Part shown: in pieces, positions 44,727 to 53,644 of the stretch | How the letters are laid out: each line of letters opens with the position of its first letter | Position numbering within the stretch: the first letter of the stretch is position 1 | Assembly: GCA_934047225.1 (NCBI GenBank) | Contig: CAKOHE010000114.1 | Location: 124,001 to 188,000 of the forward strand | Source: Ypsolopha sequella | Taxonomy: Eukaryota; Arthropoda; Insecta; Lepidoptera; Ypsolophidae | Reading direction: 5' to 3' | Length of the DNA stretch: 64,000 nt | Position numbers and translations under genes: made by a program | The notes under the pieces: generated by a model | Databases searched by the model: none | What the model was told of the DNA's origin: nothing | What the model saw: the letters and a program-made list of their open reading frames with translations, nothing else

Positions 44727-44890
44727 TTTGTGCAACTGTAACATAATTTAAGTCATTGGGACACGAGTGCTTGTTAACGAAACGAACTAAGTGAGTTTCG
44801 TAATAGTTTTGCACAAGTGTCAAAATGTCTATTTATGTTCAGTTGGACACAATACTTAATCTACGAGCATCAAAAATATCGTATTTTAAT
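44727..44890 (+). repeat. Dispersed repeat, copy 2
   Basis: Diverged direct copy of 41985-42115 with about 45 extra bases in the middle ('gtgagtttcgtaatagttttgcacaag'). Confidence 0.6.
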
Positions 44891-45839
44891 CATATTTTCA
44901 ACTAACAATTTCACGAAAAATGAGAAGAACACTCGTTCATGAACATCGAGTTCATCGACCGGTAATTAGAAGTAATTAGTAGCAACTAGGATAAAGTGGG
45001 CGTGGCTTGAGAAATAAGGTCGGGACTTATTTCTCGTCGCTGTTGTTGATTGGCTCTCTAGCGGTGTTATAGTAAATTGGGCCAATAGCAGCGCGGAATC
45101 ACGGTGTTATAATGTAATATTATCAGATAAACAGTATAGGTACTTATAAAACTGATTTTGATGATGCAATTACCTTACATATTGTAGTATGGGAGTAGAT
45201 AAAATAATATATGAAATTGAGAAACCTGCCAAATATTTATGGAATGAAATAATCAACTTTATTTTCAAAACTAAGAATACCACGTTTACATACATACATC
45301 CACACACACACACACACGGTCCCACTAAAAAATACGGTAAAAATACATATTTTGTGAGGAAGGCGCCGCCATGAAAACTAGCCTCCTTAACACTCAAAAG
45401 GATCCCTCTCAAACAATTGTGAAATAATGATAATAATAATAAAACTCAGAAAAATAATCAGAGGATAAAAGAAACAATTTGTTGCAAACTCCAGAATTAC
45501 TTTTTTACATATTATTATATAAAACATCAAAAATAAAAATAACATTTTGACCTTCGCATACAAAATGCATAATTGAATCGTTTTATTGAGAAGCTTAATT
45601 TTTTTAAACTTCATGGTTGTTTAATTTCTCAATTTTCTCCAGTGAGTACGTTTGATTTTCGCATGTCATTAAGATTTACAAAGCAGCCAAAAATAAACGT
45701 ATTTATTGACCTTTGAAAATCATTGTTTTCGTCAGTAATGAGCGTATATTTTCGATGGGTGCAGTAATTCCCTTCGTCATGTGATGTATTCTAAGTTTCA
45801 AATACGTGTCGAACACGAAGTTATCCAACGAATGGTCAT
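44891..45839. other. No gene recognised
   Basis: A short inverted pair 'attggctc...gggccaat' lies at about 45049-45086. A (CA)n run at 45300-45317. Remaining frames are short and unremarkable. Confidence 0.35.
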
Positions 45840-46170
45840 GTAGGTCGGTAGGTCGTCAAGTATGTCTGTCTGTACCAATAATCTTTGTGAAATTTGGTGT
45901 ATCATAGATGTGAAGTGCTGTGTTTTTCCTACACTTTTTTTTTGTAACTACATCCTCAAACTCTCTCAGGATTTTCTCTGCGGTTTGGTAGATTTTTTGA
46001 ATGCTTTTTGATGGCTTATTCAGCCCTCCTCTGTCTTTTACACTCATTAGAGGCATGCTGTTAGCAGGTCCTTCCAGGGCTTGGAGAATTTTTTTTTCAA
46101 TGCAAGTTTTTTTTCAATTTACGTACTACAAAGCCAGCTTTTGATGGTTCCATTGCAGTCCTCAAATCCT
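45840..46170 (-). pseudogene. P-element/THAP9-like transposase carboxyl fragment
   Basis: Minus strand reads AGFVVRKLKKNLH, then after a frame change QALEGPA, MSVKDRGGLNKPSKSIQKIY and AEKILREFEDV. The same block (SALEGPKRNSL, SVKDKGGLIYPSDDVCYICK) ends the larger frame at 53645-55290. In THAP9 and P-element transposases this stretch lies in the carboxyl region. Only about 100 codons remain. It is interrupted by a frameshift near 46100 and lies 137 bp left of the BEL/Pao LTR. Confidence 0.6.
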
Positions 46171-46306
46171 AGAATTAAACATAACACTTATTGGTCATTT
46201 GTAAACAGATAGTAGTAAAATAAGCATTAAAATTTGTGCAACAAGAGAGCAAAGTTTATTTTTGTTGCGAGTGCCGAGTTTGAATCTCGAGCAAGACTCG
46301 TGATTC

Positions 46307-46672
46307 TGTATGATAAATATGCCTAATTCTACCTTGTTTTTCACAAACTTTGAAGTGATCCTTTTGACGGGTAGTTTTGAGTGCGTGCGATCAGCGCCCT
46401 CCGCGGACAAACTTTAGTCTGCGACGAAAGCCTGCGCCATGCGCATCGATATCTGTTTTCGTGATCAATACCGTAAACCCAAGCATCAGTGCCAATCATC
46501 TCATCACATTCTGGAGAATCTTCATACCCAACCCCAGCTGGAGGAGTCATACTGGAGATCTGCAAGGTGAGTGAGTGACATTGTGGAATTTGGTGTAGAC
46601 TCATTATAACCCTTTATCATTCCGATATTACTATTTCCAAAACACAATTTACTTTGGAGTAGATATCGAACA
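46307..46672 (+). repeat. 5' LTR of the BEL/Pao element
   Basis: Matches 52466-52831 over its full 366 bp. A hairpin 'gaatctcgag...ctcgtgattc' sits directly outside its left end (46282-46306). Confidence 0.92.
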
Positions 46673-46678
46673 TATTTT

Positions 46679-46694
46679 TGGCCTCCGAGCCGAT
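46679..46694 (+). promoter_or_regulatory. Candidate primer-binding site
   Basis: TGGCCTCCGAGCCGAT begins 6 bases after the 5' LTR; a TGG start suits priming by a tRNA CCA end. The tRNA is not identified. Confidence 0.4.
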
Positions 46695-46921
46695 GGTCCT
46701 ATGGAATTTAGTCTATTTAAACCCTTTTAAGTGCTTAAAAGTACTTATCTTTTATAATTTGAGTGTAGGAATCATAATTCCTATTCAAAATCCCAAAAAC
46801 CTTTATCATCATCAAGTTTCTACATAAATTAGTCTATCGAAAACGTGTTTATCGTCCCTTTGTTTGACGCCACGTTGGAAAGTTCTCATCGTTACGTTAA
46901 CTTTAAGAAGTAAACAACAAA

Positions 46922-49900
46922 ATGGCGCCTAAAGATCCAAACGTAGGTGCAACAAGAGCATTGCAAAGATTAATAGCATTGAAGCAAAGATATTTTCAAC
47001 AAATAACTTCAATTCATGATCTCGGTAAAAAGATTACTTCATATCCTGAACAGACCGACATGTTTTTGCTCCAAGCTGGAGAAATAGACGAGATCCGAAA
47101 ATCTTATAATGACATTATTTTGGACATTTATGAAAACGAATGCATTTTGGACGAAAATGCGTCATTAAATACGATTGACATGAGTAACTTTGATGAAATA
47201 TACTTTCAAATAAAACTTTTAAAATCAAAATTACATGTTAGTGGTGACAGTTTCTTTAAAATGGAACAAACTAGCTTAAAACCGCGTCTTCGCCTGCCGA
47301 AAATTGATTTAGTAAAATTTGACGGAAAAATTGAAGAATTTCCAACTTTTTATGAAACGTTTTGCTCCCTGGTACATAACCAGACTGACATCGTAAAAAT
47401 AGACAAGTTTCACTATTTGATTTCTTGCACTTCCGGGCCTGCTCGAAGTCTTGTTACAAGTCTTCCTTTGACATCAGACAATTATGACTTAGTGTGGAAT
47501 TCTCTGCTAAAAAGGTATCATGACAACAGAGCGCTAGGTGGTCTTTATCTAAAGAAAATGTTGAACTTTGTACCGTTAACTACCGAGTCAGCTGGAAATT
47601 TAAATATATTTCTTGAAACGTTTGAAAATTCTTATAAAGCTATACAGTCAATAAAAATCAATGATTTGGCGGACTATGTGTTTTGTCACATTGCCTTAAG
47701 GGCTTTAGATCCTCAAAGTAGAAGGTTATTTGAACAAACCCTTGAGAAAAATGGTGAACCTACATTCTCCAAAATCATTGCTTTTGTGGAAAAACATATT
47801 AATGTTTTAAATCATTCGTCGCCTGAAAGTGTGCAACAGGATCCGCCTAAAATTAATAATAGAAATTACAATAATAGAACTTATAATAAAAATGCTAATA
47901 AAAGCAATTTTTCACACGCGTCTTCTTCTTCAGCGCGTCAAAAGTTTTCATGTGCACATTGCACAGAAAATCACATGATTTTCCGTTGTGAATCTTTCCG
48001 AAAAATGAACACTTTACAGCGCATTGATCGCGCAAATGCGCTAAATTTATGTCATAACTGTTTAAAAACGAATCATTCTACCAATGACTGCAAAAGTGAA
48101 TTTAGGTGTTTCATTTGCCAAAAACCTCATCACGCATTGTTACATATGGAACAAAATACTAATCAGTCAATCGGAAATGAAACTGCATCCGCGTTTCCCG
48201 TGACTGCGAGCGTCTTGCAGTCGCAGCCACCGCTGCAGGTACATGAGAGTGATTCCGCGCGCTCAGCTGATAATGACGTCACCGTGAACCTGAATTGTCA
48301 CGCGTCGACGCAGAATTATACCGTTATCTTAGGGACAGCGATTGTAAATGTTAAAGATGCGTTCGGAAATGAACAACCATGTCGAATATTAATTGACTCT
48401 GCGGCACAATCGAATTTCTTGGCACTTGATTGTTTAAAACGCTTAGGATTGCCTCAAACAAAATGTCCTTTGAATATTTTTGGATTAGGTGGCGTTCAAT
48501 TAAAAAATAACGGCATGGTTACTTGTGAAATAAAACCTCGCAATAGTAGCGAGTGTAATTTCAAAATTGACGCAGTAGTTTTGCCAAAAATCACTTCGGA
48601 CCTTCCGACAGTTCAAATTCCGGAAAAGATTTTACAAAATTATAAAGGTCTTAATTTAGCTGACCCATACTTTTACAAACCATCACCAATTGACATAATT
48701 TTAGCTGGTGATGTATTTCCTCACATTTATGATGGAAAAAAGATTATCTTCGCTGATTGTATTCCTCCAGCATTGAGTAGCATTTTTGGTTACGTTATAA
48801 CTGGCAAGTTGGAGGTCGAACAATCCAGTAATGTAATGAGGGTAGCGTCTACACATCATTGCTCAGCGTCGTACGCTGTTGAAACGTGTCTCGAAGACCG
48901 TTTAAAATCCTTTTGGGAGGTGGAATCTGCGCCGTGCGAAATTCCACAAGATCCACTGGATGAAATCGCGGAAAAAATATTTGTAGAAAATCATTATCGT
49001 GATTCATTTGGTAAATACGTTTCACCGTTGTTACTTCAACCTTCAGGCGCGTCGCTTGGGGATTCTTACCAAACTGCATTGAAACGTTTTCTGCAGTTAG
49101 AACGCCGTCTTGTAAAAACGCCTGATATACATAAGGCATATGTTGATTTCATGAACGAGTATGAGTCATTAGGGCACATGGAAGTGTATTCTGGTTCTGA
49201 AAAATCTAAATACGTCATACCACACCATGCTGTTGTGCGATTATCTAGTGCTACTACGCCTGTCCGTGCCGTTTTTGACGGATCGGCAAAAACAGATGGT
49301 AATTCGGTTAGTCTAAATTGTCATCTTTTGACGGGTAAAAAACTACAACAAGATATACATAAAATTATTTCTAATTTTCGTTTGTATGATGTGTGTTTTA
49401 CTGCTGACATAACAAAATTCTACCGTCAAGTCTGGATACGCCCCTGTGAACGTAGCTATCAACATATTTTATGGCGTGACTCACCTTCTAAACCATTGAA
49501 GACTTATGAGTTAAAAACAAATACTTACGGTTTGCGCAGTGCACCTTTCATTGCCGTGCGTACGTTACAACAGCTGGCTCACGATGAGCATGATTCTTTC
49601 CCGCGGGCCGCGCCTGTTGTTATGGAAGGATTTTACATCGATGACTTATTGTGGTCAACACAAACGCTGGCTGAAGCCTGTACGTTACAGGATGAACTCA
49701 ACCTCCTATTGAATAGAGGTGGTTTTGAGTTGAGAAAATGGTCAAGTAACCATAATGAGTTACTTACCCGTGTACAAACACAACAAACATCTGACATTAG
49801 CTTTCAAGATGATACCTTATCGTCAGCTATTAAGGTGCTTGGTCTTAAATACATCCCAAATCAAGATTGTTTTGCATTTAATTACAATCTAGCTGATGCA

Positions 49901-52237
49901 ATTTCCACAAAACGATCGGTACTGAAACTTTTAGCCAGCATTTTCGATCCAATTGGATTTATTGCTCCCTGTACTTTTGTAGCAAAATGCATCATGCAAG
50001 ATCTGTGGAAACTTAGCCTTGACTGGGATGAACAATTACCATCAGATGTCCGTGACAAGTGGCAGAGGTTCATCACTAGTTTGCCCGTATTATCTGAACT
50101 ACGCATCGAGCGTCACCTTCTTATAACCGGTTTTAAAGAAATACAGCTAATTGCATTCTGTGATGGAAGTTCTCGTGGATATGCAAGTTGTCTTTTTCTC
50201 CGGAGTACAGACTCGATTGGCAATGTTAAGGTTAGACTAATAATGAGCAAATCTAAAGTGGCTTCAATTAAACCACAATCAATTCCGAGAATTGAGCTGA
50301 TGGCGGCCGTGCTGCTTTCGAAACTAGTAAAAAGTGTCGTACAGAACCTTAACAATTTAAATTTACAAATCATCGCCTTTAGCGAGTCAAGTGTTGTTCT
50401 GTCATGGCTACAAACACCACCCTATAAATTAAAAACTTTTGTGTCAAGTCGCGTGGCTGATATCATTAGTGTGGTTCCGCCAAACAAATGGTATCATGTA
50501 ACTAGCAACAACAATGCTGCAGATGTTGCGTCTCGTGGTGTTATGCCTGAGCAACTAGTAGAGATTGCTACAACTTGGTTACACGGACCAGAGTGGTTAT
50601 ATTATAACCGCGAAAAATGGCCAGTTAGCACATTTTTCATTAAAAATTCTGATAATGTCCCAGAATTAAAATCAAATGTCGACACTTTTTGTCTGACATC
50701 ACATTCTGATATGCCAAAGGATAATACAAATAAATGCTTAGAAGCAAAAAATGACTTGGAACCTTTATGTCTGAAGTTTTCTTCTTTTGACAAAATTCAG
50801 AGGGTGTTGGCTTGGTGCCTTCGATTCATAAAAAACTCGAAACTTAATTCAGAGAATCGTAGTGTAGGACCTTTGAAAACTTCAGAGCTTCAAAATGCTC
50901 ACGATTCCATTATAAAATGTGTTCAAGAGAACAACTTTTCATCTGAAATTGAGATGCTGAAGAATGGAAGGTTTGTTTCATCCCTTAGAAAATGTTCTCC
51001 TTTTTTTGACACCCGTGGTTTTCTCAGGGTGGGGGGTAGAATCTCGCAATCGACCCTACCATTTAGAACAAAACACCCACTTTTGCTCCCAAAAAAGTGT
51101 CATATTACAAAACTGATAATTGAATATTTTCATAAAAAATATTTACATGTTGGACCTCGAACCTTGCAAGGTATATTATGCAAATCCTATTGGATTCTTT
51201 GTGCTCGCAGTATAATCCGATCCGTACTTTCAAAATGTTTAATCTGCTTTAAATGCAGACCTGTTTCCTTACAACCAGCTATGGGTGACCTTCCAACAAC
51301 GCGCTTACAACCTGAAAAGGTATTCAATCATGTGGGTTGTGACCTAGGTGGGCCTTTCTACATAAAGGAAAGTCTCCGAAGGAACTCTAAAGTACATAAG
51401 GCATACCTTTGTTTGTTTGTATGCTTTTCAACTAAAGCAGTTCACTTAGAAGTACTGACTGATCTTACAGCTGACTGTTTTCTCGCTACGCTAGATAGGT
51501 TTGTAGCTCGTAGAGGATTAATGACTTGTCTATACTCTGACTGTGCTACCAACTTTAAAGCTTCTAGTAAACACTTAAAAGAAGTTTACCAATTTCTTTC
51601 AAAGGAATCTGTCCGTGATGAAATCTTAACTGGCTGTACTTTGCGCCAAATAAATTGGACATTCAATGTTCCGACGGGTTCAAATCTGGCAGGACTGTGG
51701 GAGGCCGGTATAAAGTCTGCCAAGTACCACCTGATTCATGCAATAGGTGACAAATCTTTGACTTTTGAAGAAATAACGACTTTATTTTGTAAAATAGAGG
51801 CCGTTATGAACTCTCGTCCATTATGCAGTTTGTCAGACTCAGCTGATGAGTTTGAAGTTTTAACCGCAGGACACTTCCTGATTGGACAAAATCTTCTGGC
51901 CGTTCCAGAATTTAATTTGGACGACTTGAGTATCAACAGATTATCTCGTTGGCAATATATTCAGAAATCGACCCAAATATTTTGGAAAAAATGGTCTAAT
52001 GATTATATTCATACTCTCCAACAAAGACAAAAATGGTTTACAGTGACGCCTAACATAAAAGTAAATGATCTTTGTTTAATCAAATCTGACTTTACCAAAT
52101 CTTTGCAATGGCCTGTTGGACGTGTAGAATGTGTTCATCCTGGTGCAGATAACATAGTACGCGTCGTAACAGTGAGAACACCAAAAGGTCTCTACCGTAG
52201 ACCAGTTAATAAGTTATGTCCTCTTCCAAATCAATAA
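46922..52237 (+). CDS. BEL/Pao gag-pol polyprotein, 1771 aa
   Basis: The single frame has the order expected for BEL/Pao. A DUF1759-type gag (about residues 125-290, FDGKIEEFPTFYETF) comes first. Zinc knuckles follow (about 344-410, CAHC...H...C and CFICQKPHH). Next is an aspartic protease with DSAAQS near 490. Reverse transcriptase runs about 770-930 with YIDDLLW near 905. An RNase H-like region (CDGSSRGYA near 1078) is next. Integrase has an HHCC-type finger (about 1405-1445, CLICFKC) and catalytic Asp in GCDLGG (1471) and YSDCATN (1538) and Glu in GLWEAGI (1590). A DUF5641-type tail closes it. The ATG follows a 250-bp leader (AACAAAATGGCG). No envelope gene follows. The protein would form particles, copy the RNA and integrate it. 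Confidence 0.93.
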   Translation: MAPKDPNVGATRALQRLIALKQRYFQQITSIHDLGKKITSYPEQTDMFLLQAGEIDEIRKSYNDIILDIYENECILDENASLNTIDMSNFDEIYFQIKLLKSKLHVSGDSFFKMEQTSLKPRLRLPKIDLVKFDGKIEEFPTFYETFCSLVHNQTDIVKIDKFHYLISCTSGPARSLVTSLPLTSDNYDLVWNSLLKRYHDNRALGGLYLKKMLNFVPLTTESAGNLNIFLETFENSYKAIQSIKINDLADYVFCHIALRALDPQSRRLFEQTLEKNGEPTFSKIIAFVEKHINVLNHSSPESVQQDPPKINNRNYNNRTYNKNANKSNFSHASSSSARQKFSCAHCTENHMIFRCESFRKMNTLQRIDRANALNLCHNCLKTNHSTNDCKSEFRCFICQKPHHALLHMEQNTNQSIGNETASAFPVTASVLQSQPPLQVHESDSARSADNDVTVNLNCHASTQNYTVILGTAIVNVKDAFGNEQPCRILIDSAAQSNFLALDCLKRLGLPQTKCPLNIFGLGGVQLKNNGMVTCEIKPRNSSECNFKIDAVVLPKITSDLPTVQIPEKILQNYKGLNLADPYFYKPSPIDIILAGDVFPHIYDGKKIIFADCIPPALSSIFGYVITGKLEVEQSSNVMRVASTHHCSASYAVETCLEDRLKSFWEVESAPCEIPQDPLDEIAEKIFVENHYRDSFGKYVSPLLLQPSGASLGDSYQTALKRFLQLERRLVKTPDIHKAYVDFMNEYESLGHMEVYSGSEKSKYVIPHHAVVRLSSATTPVRAVFDGSAKTDGNSVSLNCHLLTGKKLQQDIHKIISNFRLYDVCFTADITKFYRQVWIRPCERSYQHILWRDSPSKPLKTYELKTNTYGLRSAPFIAVRTLQQLAHDEHDSFPRAAPVVMEGFYIDDLLWSTQTLAEACTLQDELNLLLNRGGFELRKWSSNHNELLTRVQTQQTSDISFQDDTLSSAIKVLGLKYIPNQDCFAFNYNLADAISTKRSVLKLLASIFDPIGFIAPCTFVAKCIMQDLWKLSLDWDEQLPSDVRDKWQRFITSLPVLSELRIERHLLITGFKEIQLIAFCDGSSRGYASCLFLRSTDSIGNVKVRLIMSKSKVASIKPQSIPRIELMAAVLLSKLVKSVVQNLNNLNLQIIAFSESSVVLSWLQTPPYKLKTFVSSRVADIISVVPPNKWYHVTSNNNAADVASRGVMPEQLVEIATTWLHGPEWLYYNREKWPVSTFFIKNSDNVPELKSNVDTFCLTSHSDMPKDNTNKCLEAKNDLEPLCLKFSSFDKIQRVLAWCLRFIKNSKLNSENRSVGPLKTSELQNAHDSIIKCVQENNFSSEIEMLKNGRFVSSLRKCSPFFDTRGFLRVGGRISQSTLPFRTKHPLLLPKKCHITKLIIEYFHKKYLHVGPRTLQGILCKSYWILCARSIIRSVLSKCLICFKCRPVSLQPAMGDLPTTRLQPEKVFNHVGCDLGGPFYIKESLRRNSKVHKAYLCLFVCFSTKAVHLEVLTDLTADCFLATLDRFVARRGLMTCLYSDCATNFKASSKHLKEVYQFLSKESVRDEILTGCTLRQINWTFNVPTGSNLAGLWEAGIKSAKYHLIHAIGDKSLTFEEITTLFCKIEAVMNSRPLCSLSDSADEFEVLTAGHFLIGQNLLAVPEFNLDDLSINRLSRWQYIQKSTQIFWKKWSNDYIHTLQQRQKWFTVTPNIKVNDLCLIKSDFTKSLQWPVGRVECVHPGADNIVRVVTVRTPKGLYRRPVNKLCPLPNQ

Positions 52238-52465
52238 AACTAATTCATAATTAGTTCTAATTTAAGATAGTTTAATTTATGTAGAGTCTAAGATTTGTTT
52301 TATTCTTTTTTATTTTACTTGGATCCCTGTTAAAGTTCATAGTCTTAATTTCATACTCCTAGTAGAGTCTTCATTATGTAGAGTCTATTATTTTGTATAG
52401 AGTCTGTAGAGACTTCATATTATTATTATTTTTTAGAAATCATACATGATTTCGGTGAGGGGTTA
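52238..52465 (+). other. 3' untranslated region and polypurine tract of the BEL/Pao element
   Basis: Non-coding, with 'tagagtct' words repeated four to five times (52285-52405) and the GGTGAGGGG purine tract next to the LTR. Confidence 0.6.
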
Positions 52466-52831
52466 TGTATGATAAATATGCCTAATTCTACCTTGTTTTT
52501 CACAAACTTTGAAGTGATCCTTTTGACGGGTAGTTTTGAGTGCGTGCGATCAGCGCCCTCCGCGGACAAACTTTAGTCTGCGACGAAAGCCTGCGCCGTG
52601 CGCATCGATATCTGTTTTCGTGATCAATACCGTAAACCCAAGCATCAGTGCCAATCATCTCATCACATTCTGGAGAATCTTCATACCCAACCCCAGCTGG
52701 AGGAGTCATACTGGAGATCTGCAAGGTGAGTGAATGACATTGTGGAATTTGGTGTAGACTCATTATAACCCTTTATCATTCCGATATTACTATTTCCAAA
52801 ACACAATTTACTTTGGAGTAGATATCGAACA
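52466..52831 (+). repeat. 3' LTR of the BEL/Pao element
   Basis: 366 bp, same ends as the 5' LTR. The two visible differences are CCATGCGC/CCGTGCGC and GTGAGTGAC/GTGAATGAC. Confidence 0.92.
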
Positions 52832-52836
52832 CCGCC

Positions 52837-53099
52837 TTATTCTAATTAATCGAAACAGAACACTTGTATTCAAAATTTACTCAATACTTCCTCAAAAAAA
52901 CCTTATTACATATATTTTGTGTATGCTGCCATAGCAAAGTTTCCATTGGTTTCTGTAAATTTTAATTTTAAAATTCTAATTCACAGAAACAAATGGAAAC
53001 TTTGCGATGGCAGTTTACACATAACATACGTTATAAACTTGAGGAACTATTGAGTAAATTTTGAATATAAGTGTTCTGTATCGATTAATTAGAAAAAGG
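52837..53099. mobile_element. Palindromic element adjoining the BEL/Pao LTR
   Basis: Left 'ttctaattaatcgaaacaga' to 'ctcaatacttcctcaa' pairs with right 'ttgaggaactattgag' to 'gtatcgattaattagaa'. An inner pair 'tgccatagcaaagtttcca' / 'ggaaactttgcgatggca' continues the fold. Its right arm doubles as the left inverted repeat of the P-like element. Confidence 0.75.
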
Positions 53100-53197
53100 C
53101 TGGTTTTTCACAATCCGGCTGCTAAACCACTCTTAACGGGATTTTGATATTGACCGCGAAAGCCTTACGATCAGTATACAATTATCTTATAAATATA

Positions 53198-53275
53198 TCG
53201 TCACGTAATAAATCCCCGAGGTATTCATCCCCTGATCCCCTCTCGGGTTTTCATTTCATGACGATCTTAAAAGTA
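53198..53275. mobile_element. Two SINE 3' ends joined head to head
   Basis: 'atcgtcacg..ataaatccccgag' (reverse tail) runs straight into 'cccctctcgggttttcatttcatgacgat' (forward tail) of the SINE family at 4640-4990. Head, core and box B are absent from both. Confidence 0.5.
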
Positions 53276-53303
53276 TAGTTCTAAAATACAAAGGATATTG
53301 TAA

Positions 53304-53478
53304 ATGTTACCGGCCAAACCCGATCTTAGTCCAGGCCAAACAAATTTTTCAGACATTTATCAGCGCAGAAAAGAGCCGTGGTTATTGTGGTTGTGGTGGT
53401 TATTTTTTATGACAACCCAAAACCACTTTGGCCTAGGCCAAACTAGTTTGTAATAAAATTATGTTTGGCCGGTAACAT
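53304..53478. mobile_element. MITE with ATGTTACCGGCCAAAC ends
   Basis: 175 bp with ATGTTACCGGCCAAAC at the left and the near reverse complement GTTTGGCCGGTAACAT at the right. A half copy lies at 35935-36045. Confidence 0.75.
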
Positions 53479-53644
53479 ATACCAGTACAGATGCATTGCT
53501 AATGTCCTTTAAATAATATCAATTTAGTATACATATTTCTGACACTGCTTTCGACTACAGCATTCTTCATAATAAAATGAATTCTGAGCTGTAAATATCT
53601 CGCACATCGATTTTATAAGAAGATATTTATGATCTTCCAGAACA

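Larger units (their letters stand above)
46307..52831 (+). mobile_element. BEL/Pao LTR retrotransposon, apparently intact
   Basis: Two 366-bp LTRs bracket one uninterrupted gag-pol frame. LTRs start TGTATGAT and end TCGAACA. They differ at about two sites by eye (near 46440 and 46573 against the second copy), so insertion should be recent. The purine-rich GGTGAGGGG at 52454-52463 just before the 3' LTR serves as polypurine tract. The flanking 5-mers (GATTC left, CCGCC right) do not match, so the target duplication is missing. The right flank starts directly in a palindromic repeat (52837). Confidence 0.92.

Noticed and set aside
48849..51936. Minus-strand frames inside gag-pol
   Set aside because: Antisense shadows of a strongly supported plus-strand polyprotein.
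46302..52836. Five-base target duplication for the BEL/Pao element
   Set aside because: Flanks GATTC and CCGCC do not match under any one-base shift of the LTR ends that I tried.
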